Origin: Hallella seregens ATCC 51272
Lineage (GTDB): Bacteria; Bacteroidota; Bacteroidia; Bacteroidales; Bacteroidaceae
NCBI RefSeq assembly: GCF_000518545.1
Contig: NZ_JADU01000008.1
Span: 62,001 to 126,000, forward strand
Length of the DNA stretch: 64,000 bases
Direction of reading: 5' to 3'
Positions 16,658 through 25,082 of this stretch are shown here, piece after piece. The notes under the pieces are model-generated. The model had not been told where the DNA came from, did not search any database, and saw only the letters and a list, made by a program, of their open reading frames with translations. Made by a program: the position numbers and the translations under genes. Positions within the stretch are counted from its first letter, which is position 1. Each line of letters begins with the position of its first letter.

Positions 16658-17200
16658 ATGTTTATCGCTCAAGAAATACGCAAGACCTCCATCGCCGAAT
16701 ACCTGCTCTACATGTGGCAGATGGAAGACCTCATCCGCGCCTACGGCTGCTCGCTGAGCCGCATACGCAAGGAGTATATCGACCGGTTCGACTACACCGA
16801 GGCGCAGAAAGAGGAGGAGACCGACTGGTTCGGCAACCTCATCCGCATGATGAACGAGGAGGGACGGCGCGAGGGAGGGCACCTGCAAATCAACCGCGTG
16901 GTGCTGCAAGACCTGGCCGAACTGCACCACCAGCTGCTGGAATCGACGAAGTTCCCGTTCTACAACGCCGAGTACTACAAGGTGCTTCCCTTCATCGTGG
17001 AGCTGCGCAACAAGGGCGACAAGGAGCTCAACGAGGTGGAGACTTGCCTCGACGCGCTCTACGGCATGATGCTGCTCAAGCTGCAACAAAAGGCTGTTTC
17101 ACCCGAGACCACCCACGCCATCCAGGAGATTTCCACCTTTGTGGGCATGCTGAGCGACTATTATATCAAGAATCGTGACGAAGGACTTAAATTTGAATAA
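16658..17200 (+). CDS. DUF4924-family protein
   Basis: 180 residues, beginning MFIAQEIRKTSIAEYLLYMWQMEDLIRAY, which is the recognisable start of the Bacteroidetes DUF4924 family. It appears all-helical, with no signal peptide or membrane segment, and ends in DYYIKNRDEGLKFE. Function is unknown. The stop codon directly abuts the rfbD start (TAA then ATG at 17201), so the two are translationally linked; the DUF4924-rfbD-prfC order is one I associate with Bacteroidales. Confidence 0.85.
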   Translation: MFIAQEIRKTSIAEYLLYMWQMEDLIRAYGCSLSRIRKEYIDRFDYTEAQKEEETDWFGNLIRMMNEEGRREGGHLQINRVVLQDLAELHHQLLESTKFPFYNAEYYKVLPFIVELRNKGDKELNEVETCLDALYGMMLLKLQQKAVSPETTHAIQEISTFVGMLSDYYIKNRDEGLKFE

Positions 17201-18085
17201 ATGAATATCTTAGTGACAGGAGCCAACGGACAGCTCGGCAACGCCATTCAGCGCGCCAGCCAAAAGTCCGCAGCCGACCGCTACATCTTCACTGATGTGT
17301 GCGAGGGCTACGAGAAACTCGACATCACCAGCCTCGAAGCCGTCCGACGGGCGGTGCGCGACAATGACGTGAAGTGTATCATCAACTGCGCCGCCTGGAC
17401 CAATGTGGACAAGGCCGAAACGGCCGGCGACATCGTGGAGACCCTCAATGCCACGGCCCCCGAAAACCTCGCACGCGCCATGAAAGAGGTTGGAGGGCTG
17501 CTCGTGCACATCTCCACCGACTACGTTTTCGGCGGCGACCCCTACAACACGCCCTGCAAGGAAGACCAGAAAGGCACGCCGACGGGCGTGTACGGACTGA
17601 CCAAGCTGCACGGCGAACAGCGCATCCAGGGCACGGGCGTGGACCATCTCATCTTCCGCACGGCCTGGCTCTACTCCGAGTACGGCCACAACTTCGTGAA
17701 AACCATGCTCCAGCTCACGGCCACCAAGCCCAGCCTCAAGGTGGTGTTCGACCAGACGGGTACGCCAACCTACGCCGGCGACCTGGCCGAGGCCATCTTC
17801 GACATCGTGGAGCACCGCAAGTTCGAGGGCCGATCGGGCGTCTACCACTACTCCAACGAGGGCGTCACCTCCTGGTACGACTTCACCAAGAAGATAGCGC
17901 AGCTGGCCGGACACACGGCCTGCGACATCCAGCCCTGCCACAGCGACGAGTTCCCCTCGCCCGTTGTGCGGCCTGCCTACAGCGTGCTCGACAAGACAAA
18001 GTTCAAGTCCGCTTTCGGCATCAGCATCCCTTACTGGGAAGACAGCCTGCGCAAGTGCGAGGCGCGGCTGCTGGAGCAGGGGTAA
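17201..18085 (+). CDS. rfbD: dTDP-4-dehydrorhamnose reductase
   Basis: The last step of dTDP-L-rhamnose synthesis, NAD(P)H-dependent reduction of dTDP-4-dehydro-L-rhamnose. The Rossmann loop GANGQLG is at residues 7-13, STDYVFGG near 102-109 and the catalytic YGLTK near residue 130 (Tyr and Lys). Length 294 is normal. It is separated from the epimerase rfbC (35.4 kb) and no rfbA or rfbB is visible in the window, so the pathway is scattered on this genome. Confidence 0.94.
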   Translation: MNILVTGANGQLGNAIQRASQKSAADRYIFTDVCEGYEKLDITSLEAVRRAVRDNDVKCIINCAAWTNVDKAETAGDIVETLNATAPENLARAMKEVGGLLVHISTDYVFGGDPYNTPCKEDQKGTPTGVYGLTKLHGEQRIQGTGVDHLIFRTAWLYSEYGHNFVKTMLQLTATKPSLKVVFDQTGTPTYAGDLAEAIFDIVEHRKFEGRSGVYHYSNEGVTSWYDFTKKIAQLAGHTACDIQPCHSDEFPSPVVRPAYSVLDKTKFKSAFGISIPYWEDSLRKCEARLLEQG

Positions 18086-18106
18086 GCCATCAAACCAAAT
18101 CACTGC

Positions 18107-19693
18107 ATGAAAGAAATAGAAAGGCGGCGGACGTTCGCCATCATCTCCCATCCGGACGCCGGAAAAACCACGCTCACCGAGAAGTTCCTGCTCTTCGGCG
18201 GGCAGATTCAGGTGGCCGGCGCCGTGAAAAGCAACAAGATTCGCAAGACGGCCACCTCCGACTGGATGGACATTGAAAAGCAAAGAGGCATCTCGGTTTC
18301 CACCTCGGTGATGGAGTTCGACTACCTGCCTGACGCGCAGGAAGGCGAGCCTTACAAGGTGAACATCCTCGACACGCCCGGCCACCAGGACTTCGCCGAA
18401 GACACTTACCGCACCCTTACCGCCGTGGACTCGGCCATCATCGTGGTCGACTCGGCCAAGGGCGTGGAGGCGCAGACCCGCAAACTCATGGAGGTGTGCC
18501 GCATGCGCAACACCCCCGTCATCATCTTCATCAACAAGATGGACCGCGAAGGCCGCGACCCCTTCGACTTGCTCGACGAGCTCGAAGAGGAACTCCAGAT
18601 CCATGTGCGGCCCCTTTCGTGGCCCATCGGCCAGGGACAGAAGTTCAAGGGCGTGTACAACATCTATGAACGGCAGCTCAACCTCTTCACGCCCAACAAG
18701 CAGCGGGTGACGGAGAAAGTGGCCGTCGACGTCGCGTCGGCCGAGCTCGACCAGACCGTGGGCGAGCGCGAGGCCCGGCAACTGCGCGACGACCTGGAGC
18801 TGGTGGACGGCGTCTACCCGGCGTTCGACGTGGCCGACTACCGCGGGGGCCAGGTGGCTCCCGTGTTCTTTGGCTCGGCGCTCAACAACTTCGGCGTGCA
18901 GGAGCTGCTCGACTGCTTCGTCGAAATAGCCCCGAGCCCCCGTCCCACCAAGGCCGAGGAACGCACGGTGGAGCCCGAAGAAGACAAGTTTACGGGCTTC
19001 GTGTTCAAGATAACGGCCAACATCGACCCCAACCACCGCTCGTGCATCGCCTTTTGCAAAATCTGTTCGGGCCGTTTCGTGCGCAACCAGCCCTACCTGC
19101 ACGTGCGGCTGGGCAAGACCGTTCGCTTCTCCTCGCCCACGCAGTTCATGGCCCAGCGCAAGAGCACCGTCGACGAGGCATGGCCCGGCGACATCGTGGG
19201 ACTGCCCGACAACGGCATCTTCAAGATAGGCGACACGCTCACCGAAGGCGAAGACCTGCACTTCCGCGGGCTGCCATCGTTCTCGCCCGAGCTGTTCAAA
19301 TACATCGAAAACGACGACCCGATGAAGTCCAAACAGTTTGCCAAGGGCCTCGAACAGCTCATGAACGAGGGCGTGGCACAGCTCTTTGTCAACCAGTTCA
19401 ACGGCCGACGTATCGTGGGCACCGTGGGGCAGCTGCAGTTTGAGGTCATCCAGTACCGGCTGGAGCACGAGTACGGCGCCAAGTGCCGCTGGGAACCGGT
19501 GCACCTGCACAAGGCATGCTGGATAGAAGCCGAGGACGCCGACGAGCTCGACAACTTCAAGAAGCGCAAGTACCAGTACATGGCCAAGGACATTGAGGGC
19601 CGCGACGTGTTCCTGGCCGACTCGGGATACGTGCTCGCCATGGCCCAGCAGGACTTCAAAGCCATCAAGTTTCACTTCACCTCCGAGTTCTGA
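18107..19693 (+). CDS. prfC: Peptide chain release factor 3
   Basis: RF3 is the translational GTPase that recycles RF1/RF2 after peptide release. The 528-residue protein has the P-loop HPDAGKTT near residue 16, the DTPGHQDF switch II block near residue 90 and [12 protein letters not shown] near residue 144, followed by the RF3-type second and third domains. The [12 protein letters not shown] switch I block near residue 65 distinguishes RF3 from EF-G. It sits between rfbD and an UpxY-like gene, all on the plus strand with gaps of 21 and 2 nt. Confidence 0.97.
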   Translation: MKEIERRRTFAIISHPDAGKTTLTEKFLLFGGQIQVAGAVKSNKIRKTATSDWMDIEKQRGISVSTSVMEFDYLPDAQEGEPYKVNILDTPGHQDFAEDTYRTLTAVDSAIIVVDSAKGVEAQTRKLMEVCRMRNTPVIIFINKMDREGRDPFDLLDELEEELQIHVRPLSWPIGQGQKFKGVYNIYERQLNLFTPNKQRVTEKVAVDVASAELDQTVGEREARQLRDDLELVDGVYPAFDVADYRGGQVAPVFFGSALNNFGVQELLDCFVEIAPSPRPTKAEERTVEPEEDKFTGFVFKITANIDPNHRSCIAFCKICSGRFVRNQPYLHVRLGKTVRFSSPTQFMAQRKSTVDEAWPGDIVGLPDNGIFKIGDTLTEGEDLHFRGLPSFSPELFKYIENDDPMKSKQFAKGLEQLMNEGVAQLFVNQFNGRRIVGTVGQLQFEVIQYRLEHEYGAKCRWEPVHLHKACWIEAEDADELDNFKKRKYQYMAKDIEGRDVFLADSGYVLAMAQQDFKAIKFHFTSEF

Positions 19694-19695
19694 CC

Positions 19696-20292
19696 GTGGC
19701 CCCGCACCCCAGTCCCGACAGCAGCGAAGAGGCCCTGTTGCCGGCCGCCGACACCGGCATGCAGGACGACCGGCCGTGGTACGCCCTGCGCCTCTTCACG
19801 CTGCGGCAGTCCGAAGTGGCCGAACACCTGAAGTCGCTCGGCCTTGACATCTACATCCCCATGGAGTATCGGGACCGCGAGGACCGCACGCACCACATCC
19901 GTCACGAGCTGCGGCCCGTGGTGCACAACCTCATCTTCATCCGCAAAACCATGGAGGAGGAGGAGCTGCGCACCCTGCTGCACGGGCTCGACTACAAGAT
20001 GGCCGTCATCCGCAAAAGCCGCGACCGGCAGGACTACTGCGAGATTCCGGCCCATCAGATGCAGGAGTTCCAGGCCATGTGCAACCCCGACATCCTCATG
20101 AAACGCTACCTCTCCCAGGAGCAGGCACGGCTCAAGGCGGGCACTCCCGTCCGTGTCACCCACGGTCCGCTCCGGGGATTGCAGGGCAAACTGGTGCGGT
20201 CCAACAAGCATTACTTCCTGCTCAAGGAGATTCCGGGCATGGCCGTCATGCTCAAAGTGACGCGATGGTGCTGCCAGCCCATAGGCGAATAA
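19696..20292 (+). CDS. UpxY-type NusG-paralogue transcription antiterminator
   Basis: A 198-residue NusG-like protein. The NGN domain begins at PWYALRLFTLRQSEVAEHL (about residue 27), continues with LDIYIPMEYRDRED and RPVVHNLIFIR, and a KOW-type segment follows near residue 150 (GTPVRVTHGPLRGLQGKLV). This is the architecture of the UpxY antiterminators that keep polymerase going through long capsule-operon leaders in Bacteroides. The frame starts with GTG two bases after prfC; the ATG at 19759 (MQDDRPWYALR) is an equally plausible start and closer to the family. Unlike the classical case it is not the first gene of a capsule operon: the capsule locus lies 15-36 kb away. Confidence 0.82.
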   Translation: MAPHPSPDSSEEALLPAADTGMQDDRPWYALRLFTLRQSEVAEHLKSLGLDIYIPMEYRDREDRTHHIRHELRPVVHNLIFIRKTMEEEELRTLLHGLDYKMAVIRKSRDRQDYCEIPAHQMQEFQAMCNPDILMKRYLSQEQARLKAGTPVRVTHGPLRGLQGKLVRSNKHYFLLKEIPGMAVMLKVTRWCCQPIGE

Positions 20293-20322
20293 GGAGAGGA
20301 ACGCCGCACAACCACCTGCTTC

Positions 20323-20358
20323 AGCGTGTACACCCGTCTGTTTTAACGTGTACACGCT
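20323..20358. promoter_or_regulatory. Inverted repeat AGCGTGTACAC / GTGTACACGCT
   Basis: Two 11-bp arms (20323-20333 and 20348-20358) flank a 14-nt loop; because GTGTACAC is itself a palindrome, the site is also a direct repeat of a palindrome. It could be the transcript end of the prfC-UpxY unit or a dimer-binding operator. There is no T-run, so a simple terminator is less likely. Confidence 0.5.
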
Positions 20359-20369
20359 TCACGAACACG

Positions 20370-20570
20370 CCGCAAACATCGGGCAAATACGGCGTATTCG
20401 TCCGATGAATACGCCGTAAACCCATTGCGAATACGGCCTATAAAATCTCATAACAACCCATACCGTCCTGCAAAACACAGCCTATCATCCTCCTATAACA
20501 TCCTATCAAATCCTATCATTTCGGCCTAAACCATCCTATAATTAGGCCCAGGCTCCCCGCAACATCCCCG
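20370..20570. repeat. Spacer with GAATACGGCG words and phased CCTATC repeats
   Basis: The rest of the 310-bp gap has no gene. It contains AAATACGGCGTATTCG, GAATACGCCGTAAA and GCGAATACGGCC, and then, at 20480-20540, TCCTATAACA, TCCTATCAAA, TCCTATCATT in a 10-bp step. The second motif recurs in the spacer at 57.8-58.1 kb. Confidence 0.6.
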
Positions 20571-20603
20571 GCCCTCACCCATGGTGAAAGCCGGGGATGG
20601 CCG

Positions 20604-21194
20604 TCATATCTTGTTGATGTCCACGTAGCCGTGGGTCACGGCATAGATGGTGAGGGCCGAGACGCTCTTCATGCCCAGCTTCTCCATGATGCGCTTACGG
20701 TGGGTGATGACCGTGGTGAGGCCGATGTTGAGCCGCTCGCCCACCTCCTTGTTGATGTAACCCTGCACGATAAGGCTGAGCACCTCTATCTCGCGGTCGC
20801 TCAACAGCTTGCCGGTGAGGGCGCGGGGCATGGACGGAAGATTGCGGCCGTGGGCATGGGCGTGCTGCTCGAGTGCGAGCAACGAGCGCACGAGCTGCGC
20901 CTCGGGCACGTTGATGCACAGGCAGTGGAAGCCCGTCGGCTGCGTGGCCGGGTCGGTGTTCATGGTGAGCACGATGGTCTTCTGCCGGCGGTCCAGGAAG
21001 AACCGGCGGTGCCCGAGCACGATGCTCTGGGCCACGAAGTAGTGGAAGAAGCTGTCGGGGCGGTTGGCCTCCAGCTCGGCAAACGAGCCGAAAGCCGACA
21101 CGTCCATGATGGGAACCACGGTCTGCAACAGCTGTTTCAAGCCCAGTACGGCGAGCGTGTTGGCGTCGACGACGGCTATTTTGGGCCTTTCCAT
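20604..21194 (-). CDS. LuxR-type helix-turn-helix regulator
   Basis: 196 residues. The C-terminal 65 residues are a clear LuxR/GerE helix-turn-helix (LLSDREIEVLSLIVQGYINKEVGERLN, then TTVITHRKRIMEKLGMKS). The N-terminal half begins KIAVVDANTLAVLGLKQLL like a receiver domain, with an aspartate at residue 10, but the expected phosphoacceptor Asp region reads HRRFFLDRRQKTIVLT and is atypical, so it may be a pseudo-receiver. The ATG overlaps the stop of the preceding hemerythrin-LuxR gene (TGATG), so the two are made together. No histidine kinase is adjacent. The two proteins share the same HTH style and the end sequence Y-A-V-x-x-x-x-V-D-I. Confidence 0.85.
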   Translation of the reverse strand: MERPKIAVVDANTLAVLGLKQLLQTVVPIMDVSAFGSFAELEANRPDSFFHYFVAQSIVLGHRRFFLDRRQKTIVLTMNTDPATQPTGFHCLCINVPEAQLVRSLLALEQHAHAHGRNLPSMPRALTGKLLSDREIEVLSLIVQGYINKEVGERLNIGLTTVITHRKRIMEKLGMKSVSALTIYAVTHGYVDINKI

Positions 21195-22150
21195 CACAGT
21201 TTCACGGTGCTGATGTCCACAAGATTGTTCACGATGGCATAGATGGTGAGCCCGGCCGGCGAGTGGATTTGCAGCTTGCGGGCGATGTTGCGGCGGTGGG
21301 TGATGACGGTGTTGATGGAGATGCAGAGGTGGTTGGCTATCTCCTTGTTGGTCATGCCCTGCACCAAGGCCACGATGACGTCCTTTTCACGGTCGGACAA
21401 TGTCTCCTGCGACTCGGCGTTGTGGTTAATCATGTTGCTGATCTTGACGCTCACGTCGCTCTGCTTCGACTTCATTTCGAGCCGGCGTATGGCGGGGATG
21501 AGGATCTCGTCTTCCACTTCGGCGTGTTCCATGAGCCACTGCTCGCAGTTGTAGATGTCGTAGAGGGCGGCCGAGAGCTGGTTGTTGTGCAGCCCGTCGG
21601 ACGGCAGGTACTTGATGATGATGTTCTTCAGCTCCTTGAGTTTCTGGTCGGTCTGGTTGTGGTGCTTCGAGAAAGTCTCGATGTCGTAGTTGGTGGGGGC
21701 GTTGCCTTGCCCGAGTGCTTCGACGTAGGGGAACACCGTTTTCTCCTCATACTGCATGTGGTTGCGTATGCTGTGGGCGTACTCATCGTAGAGCTTCATG
21801 ATGAGTCGGGCCAGGTTGTCGTTCTCGTCGAGCGCGTCGGTAAGGGCCTTGCGGATGAAGGGCAGCTGGAAGTCGAGGTAGTAGGCATGGCTGGCCTTGA
21901 GGTATTGCAGCAGCGTAGGGATGGACAGGCGGTCGGCGTCGTCGTAGTCGCGGTAGCCGTTGATGGTGTAATTGACCACGGCCAGGAAAGTGTAGGTGTC
22001 CACATCCTGGTCCTCGCACACCTCTTTCACCGTCTTGTCGCCGAAGCCCAGGTTGATGCCGAACGAGCCGAGGCTCTGCAGCGTATTGTAATTGTCCCGG
22101 ATAATAGAGATTAGTTTATCGTCGGGCTCATACATCTTCTGATTCTTCAT
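21194..22150 (-). CDS. Hemerythrin-domain protein with LuxR-type HTH
   Basis: 318 residues in two parts. Residues about 1-250 contain a hemerythrin/ScdA-like di-iron four-helix fold: histidines occur at HAYYLDFQLPFIRKAL (about 91), HSIRNHMQYEEKTVFPYVEAL (about 130), KHHNQTDQKLKELKN (about 163) and the final HAEVEDEILIPAIRRLE (about 212), the classic H...HxxxE...H...HxxxxD-like ligand set. Residues about 252-318 are a LuxR/GerE helix-turn-helix. It should sense oxygen, nitric oxide or iron state and regulate transcription directly. The frame is open further upstream but MKNQKMYEPDDKL at 22150 is the plausible start. It is divergent from the porin-imelysin-cytochrome operon, which it probably controls. 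Confidence 0.85.
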   Translation of the reverse strand: MKNQKMYEPDDKLISIIRDNYNTLQSLGSFGINLGFGDKTVKEVCEDQDVDTYTFLAVVNYTINGYRDYDDADRLSIPTLLQYLKASHAYYLDFQLPFIRKALTDALDENDNLARLIMKLYDEYAHSIRNHMQYEEKTVFPYVEALGQGNAPTNYDIETFSKHHNQTDQKLKELKNIIIKYLPSDGLHNNQLSAALYDIYNCEQWLMEHAEVEDEILIPAIRRLEMKSKQSDVSVKISNMINHNAESQETLSDREKDVIVALVQGMTNKEIANHLCISINTVITHRRNIARKLQIHSPAGLTIYAIVNNLVDISTVKL

Positions 22151-22238
22151 CTGTCTGTTCGTTGTGAATAATAGGTGCAAAATAACTAAAAAACTGGGAC
22201 ATTGACAACAGAATCGGCCGCCTTTTTGCCTTTTTCGC

Positions 22239-22290
22239 GGTATAATACCTAAAAATAATGACCCTGCAAATATACCCACTTGTAGGTATT
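22239..22290. promoter_or_regulatory. Palindrome and inverted repeat between the divergent units
   Basis: GGTATAATACC (22239-22249) is a perfect palindrome around one base, and its right half AATACCT (22244-22250) pairs again with AGGTATT (22284-22290). The minus-strand element TATATTTG (22274-22267), a -7 for the hemerythrin-LuxR gene, lies between them. The layout suggests an operator for one of the LuxR-type proteins. Confidence 0.45.
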
Positions 22291-22319
22291 GCGCGGTTCG
22301 CGATTCGGCCGTAACTTTG
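22288..22319 (+). promoter_or_regulatory. Promoter for the porin-imelysin-cytochrome operon
   Basis: ATTG (22288-22291), 20-nt spacer, TAACTTTG (22312-22319): close to full consensus. The -33 overlaps the right arm of the inverted repeat described beside it, so a bound regulator could block or recruit polymerase. The start codon follows at 22377. Confidence 0.7.
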
Positions 22320-22376
22320 TAGTCCGGAATCAAACTGAGTCCCGAAAGCCGAATTACAGACATCAACGATACTGAT

Positions 22377-23708
22377 ATGAACAAGTCAAACAAGGGACTG
22401 GCCATCGCGCTGCTGGCGTGCCTGAGCCTCTCCGCCCCCGCGTTTGCCGCCCAGCCACCGGCTGCCCAGGATACCGCATTCAGCAAATACCGCATCGGCG
22501 GCTATGGCGAGATGCTGGCCCGCTTCAAGGATTACGGCCTGAATCGCTTTGCCGGCACCGCCCAAGGCAACACAAAAATCAAACACAACGAGATTTCTAT
22601 TCCGCGCTTCGTGCTCTCGGGCGACTACAAACTGTCCAGCAAATGGATACTTGGAGTCGAAGTTGAGTTCGAGGCTGGCGGCGTAGGCACGGCCTATGAG
22701 ATAGAGTCGGGCTCGGGTTCCGAGAACGGCGAATACGAGACCGAGACCGAAAAGGGCGGCGAGGTGGCGCTCGAGCAGTTCCACATCACCCGTCTTGTCG
22801 TGCCGGCGTTCAACGTGCGCGTGGGCCATCTCGTCGTGCCCATGGGCCTTACCAACACCCATCACGAGCCGCTCAACTTCTTCACCCCAGCACGTCCCGA
22901 GGGCGAAACCTCCATCATTCCCTCCACCTGGCACGAGACGGGCCTCGAGTTCTTCGGCTCGTTCGGCCGCGGCCTGGCCTCGTTCGACTACGAGGCCCTC
23001 ATCACCAGCGGCCTCAACCCCGACGGATTCGGCAAGTACGAATGGGTGAAGGGCGGCAAGCAGGGAGCCTTCGAGTTCGACAACTTCACCTCGCCCGCCT
23101 ACACCGCGCGCCTCAATTGGACAGGCGTGCCCGGGCTTCGGCTGGGTGTAAGCGCCTACTACAACCCCAATTCGGGCAAGAACTGCGAGAAGCTGGTGAA
23201 CTATGAAGCCCTGAACAAGGTCAACGTCTTCATGTATTCGTTCGACGCCCAGTACGTCGGCCGCTACGTCACGGCCCGTGCCAACGTGCTCCACGGCTAC
23301 CTCTCGGCCTCAGACCAGGTGAGTGCCGCCTCCGTTTCGTCGGCCTCGCCCTACGGCACCCGCAACCGCGGCGTGGGCTCTCACGCCCTTACCTATAGCG
23401 CCGAACTGGGCTTCAACCTGGCCGGTTTCTTCCCCGGCGTGAAGTTTCCCGCCATTTATCCCTACGCCCACTACGACTACTACAACCCGCAGGAAAGCAT
23501 GTCGGCCGGCACTGCTGCCGACCCACGCACCCAGGTGAGCATGTGGGCGTGCGGCCTCAACTGGCGGCCCCTGCCCTGCCTCGTGGTCAAGGCCGACTAC
23601 GCCACCCGCCAGTTCGGCACCCACAGCCTCTTCGGCAAGGGCCGTTACAACTCCGAAAACGAGCTGCGCATCGGCGTGGCCTACGCTCTCTACCTCGCCA
23701 AGAAATAA
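22377..23708 (+). CDS. Outer-membrane porin, first gene of the redox operon
   Basis: 443 residues with a type I signal peptide (cleavage after AFA, about residue 24) and a beta-barrel pattern of alternating strands ending ENELRIGVAYALYLAKK, with an aromatic-rich end. The start of the mature part, YRIGGYGEMLARFKDYG, and the block ITRLVVPAFNVRVGHLVVPMG resemble phosphate-selective porin O/P-like outer-membrane proteins. The presumed cargo is unknown; the co-transcribed imelysin and cytochromes suggest metal or heme. It is the promoter-proximal gene of the block. Confidence 0.82.
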   Translation: MNKSNKGLAIALLACLSLSAPAFAAQPPAAQDTAFSKYRIGGYGEMLARFKDYGLNRFAGTAQGNTKIKHNEISIPRFVLSGDYKLSSKWILGVEVEFEAGGVGTAYEIESGSGSENGEYETETEKGGEVALEQFHITRLVVPAFNVRVGHLVVPMGLTNTHHEPLNFFTPARPEGETSIIPSTWHETGLEFFGSFGRGLASFDYEALITSGLNPDGFGKYEWVKGGKQGAFEFDNFTSPAYTARLNWTGVPGLRLGVSAYYNPNSGKNCEKLVNYEALNKVNVFMYSFDAQYVGRYVTARANVLHGYLSASDQVSAASVSSASPYGTRNRGVGSHALTYSAELGFNLAGFFPGVKFPAIYPYAHYDYYNPQESMSAGTAADPRTQVSMWACGLNWRPLPCLVVKADYATRQFGTHSLFGKGRYNSENELRIGVAYALYLAKK

Positions 23709-23765
23709 AGTCAGTCGACAAACAAATAAACAACCACTATATTTTTAACGTAATCAGACAGTAAC

Positions 23766-24983
23766 ATGAAAAAGAGTTTATTGCTTCTGGGGTTGCTCTC
23801 CATGGGCCTCACGTTCGTATCATGCGGCGACGACAACAAGGGAAATGGGACAGCACAGACCAACGACGAGAAGATTATCGCCGAGATTGATGCCGAAGAC
23901 ACCGTGGAATACACCTCTGCCCGTGCAAAGGCGTGGGGCAACTACATGCGCGTGGTAGGCAACCTGCTCGTCAAAGATGCCACTACACTCTACAACGATT
24001 GGGCCGTCAGCTTCAACGGAGGAGCCTCTTATGGCAGTCAGTTCAAGGGGCTCAAGCTGAAAGGTTTGACCACCAGCCTGGCCTGTGTGGAGCAGGTACT
24101 CGACGGCATGTCCGACATTGCCAACGAGGTGGGCGAGGCCAAAATCGGCGATCCCTACAAGCTCTACACCACCAAATACCCCGATAAAAAGAGCATGCGC
24201 GCCGGTCTCTACGCCGTGGAGTCGTGGTACAGCTGGCACTCGCGACTGGACTATTCCAACAACATTCTGTCCATCCGCAATGCCTACTACGGGGTCTACG
24301 ACAAGAATATCGGCAGCATGAGCAAGACGCCGGCCGCCAATTCCATGTACAAAGTGGTGGAGGCCAAGAACCCGGGACTCCACACTCAGGTCGTGGCTGC
24401 CATCGACGCCGCCATCAAGGCCATACAAGACATTCCGCAACCTTTCCGCAACCACATCAACTCGGCCGAGTCGGTGAAGGCCCAAACCGCCTGCGCCACC
24501 CTGCAGTCGCTGCTCTCCAAGGAGCTGAAGACCTTCTTCAGCGAGAAAGCCAACACCGAAGCCGAGCTCGCTCCGGTCGTTGCCCAAGTGGTGGATGCCG
24601 TCATCCTGCCCACCTACAAGGACCTGCTCGACCTCAACACCAACCTCTATAAGAAAGTGGTGGCCTTTGAGGAAAAGCCCTCCAACGCCGCTTTCGCCGC
24701 CTGCTGCGAGGCCTGGATTGCGGCCCGCCAGCCGTGGGAGTCGTCCGAGGCTTTCCTCTTCGGCCCCGTTTCAGACAAGGGTCTCGACCCCAACATGGAC
24801 ACTTGGCCCCTCGACCAGGACGGCATCATGAACGTGCTGAAGTCGCAGAAATGGGCCGATCTGGAGTGGACCGGCGAGTTCAACGAGGATGACGCCAGCA
24901 TCGGAGCCAGCCAAGCTCTGCGCGGATTCCACACTTTGGAGTTCCTCATCTTCAAGAACGGCAAGGCTCGCACCATTCGCTAA
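23766..24983 (+). CDS. Imelysin-family (M75) iron-uptake lipoprotein
   Basis: 405 residues with a lipoprotein signal peptide: LTFVSC puts the lipid-anchored cysteine at residue 20. The imelysin GxHxxE motif occurs as GFHTLE at residues 387-392, and the AWIAARQPWESSEAFLFGP block near residue 320 is characteristic of the family (imelysin, EfeO, IrpA). Despite the peptidase name (M75), family members are thought to bind iron or other metals at the cell envelope. The next gene encodes a di-heme oxidoreductase; that pairing also occurs in the iron-regulated imelysin loci of proteobacteria. A hairpin 25 bp past the stop may attenuate transcription into the next gene. Confidence 0.9.
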   Translation: MKKSLLLLGLLSMGLTFVSCGDDNKGNGTAQTNDEKIIAEIDAEDTVEYTSARAKAWGNYMRVVGNLLVKDATTLYNDWAVSFNGGASYGSQFKGLKLKGLTTSLACVEQVLDGMSDIANEVGEAKIGDPYKLYTTKYPDKKSMRAGLYAVESWYSWHSRLDYSNNILSIRNAYYGVYDKNIGSMSKTPAANSMYKVVEAKNPGLHTQVVAAIDAAIKAIQDIPQPFRNHINSAESVKAQTACATLQSLLSKELKTFFSEKANTEAELAPVVAQVVDAVILPTYKDLLDLNTNLYKKVVAFEEKPSNAAFAACCEAWIAARQPWESSEAFLFGPVSDKGLDPNMDTWPLDQDGIMNVLKSQKWADLEWTGEFNEDDASIGASQALRGFHTLEFLIFKNGKARTIR

Positions 24984-25007
24984 GCCTCTTTCCGTCCAAA
25001 GACATGA

Positions 25008-25043
25008 AGCGAAGGCCGAGAGTTCCCAACTCCGGTCTTCGCT
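25008..25043 (+). terminator. Hairpin between imelysin and di-heme genes
   Basis: Arms AGCGAAGGCCG and CGGTCTTCGCT form an 11-bp stem with one G-T pair; T-poor afterwards. It may be a partial terminator that lowers expression of the downstream cytochrome genes. Confidence 0.55.
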
Positions 25044-25082
25044 CTTGTGCGCTAAAAGAAATCGTTAAAAATATCCCCATTC

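Noticed and set aside
17210-19675. An 821-codon minus-strand frame over rfbD-prfC
   Set aside because: Antisense shadow of rfbD and prfC, whose motifs are intact; no domain recognisable in the shadow.
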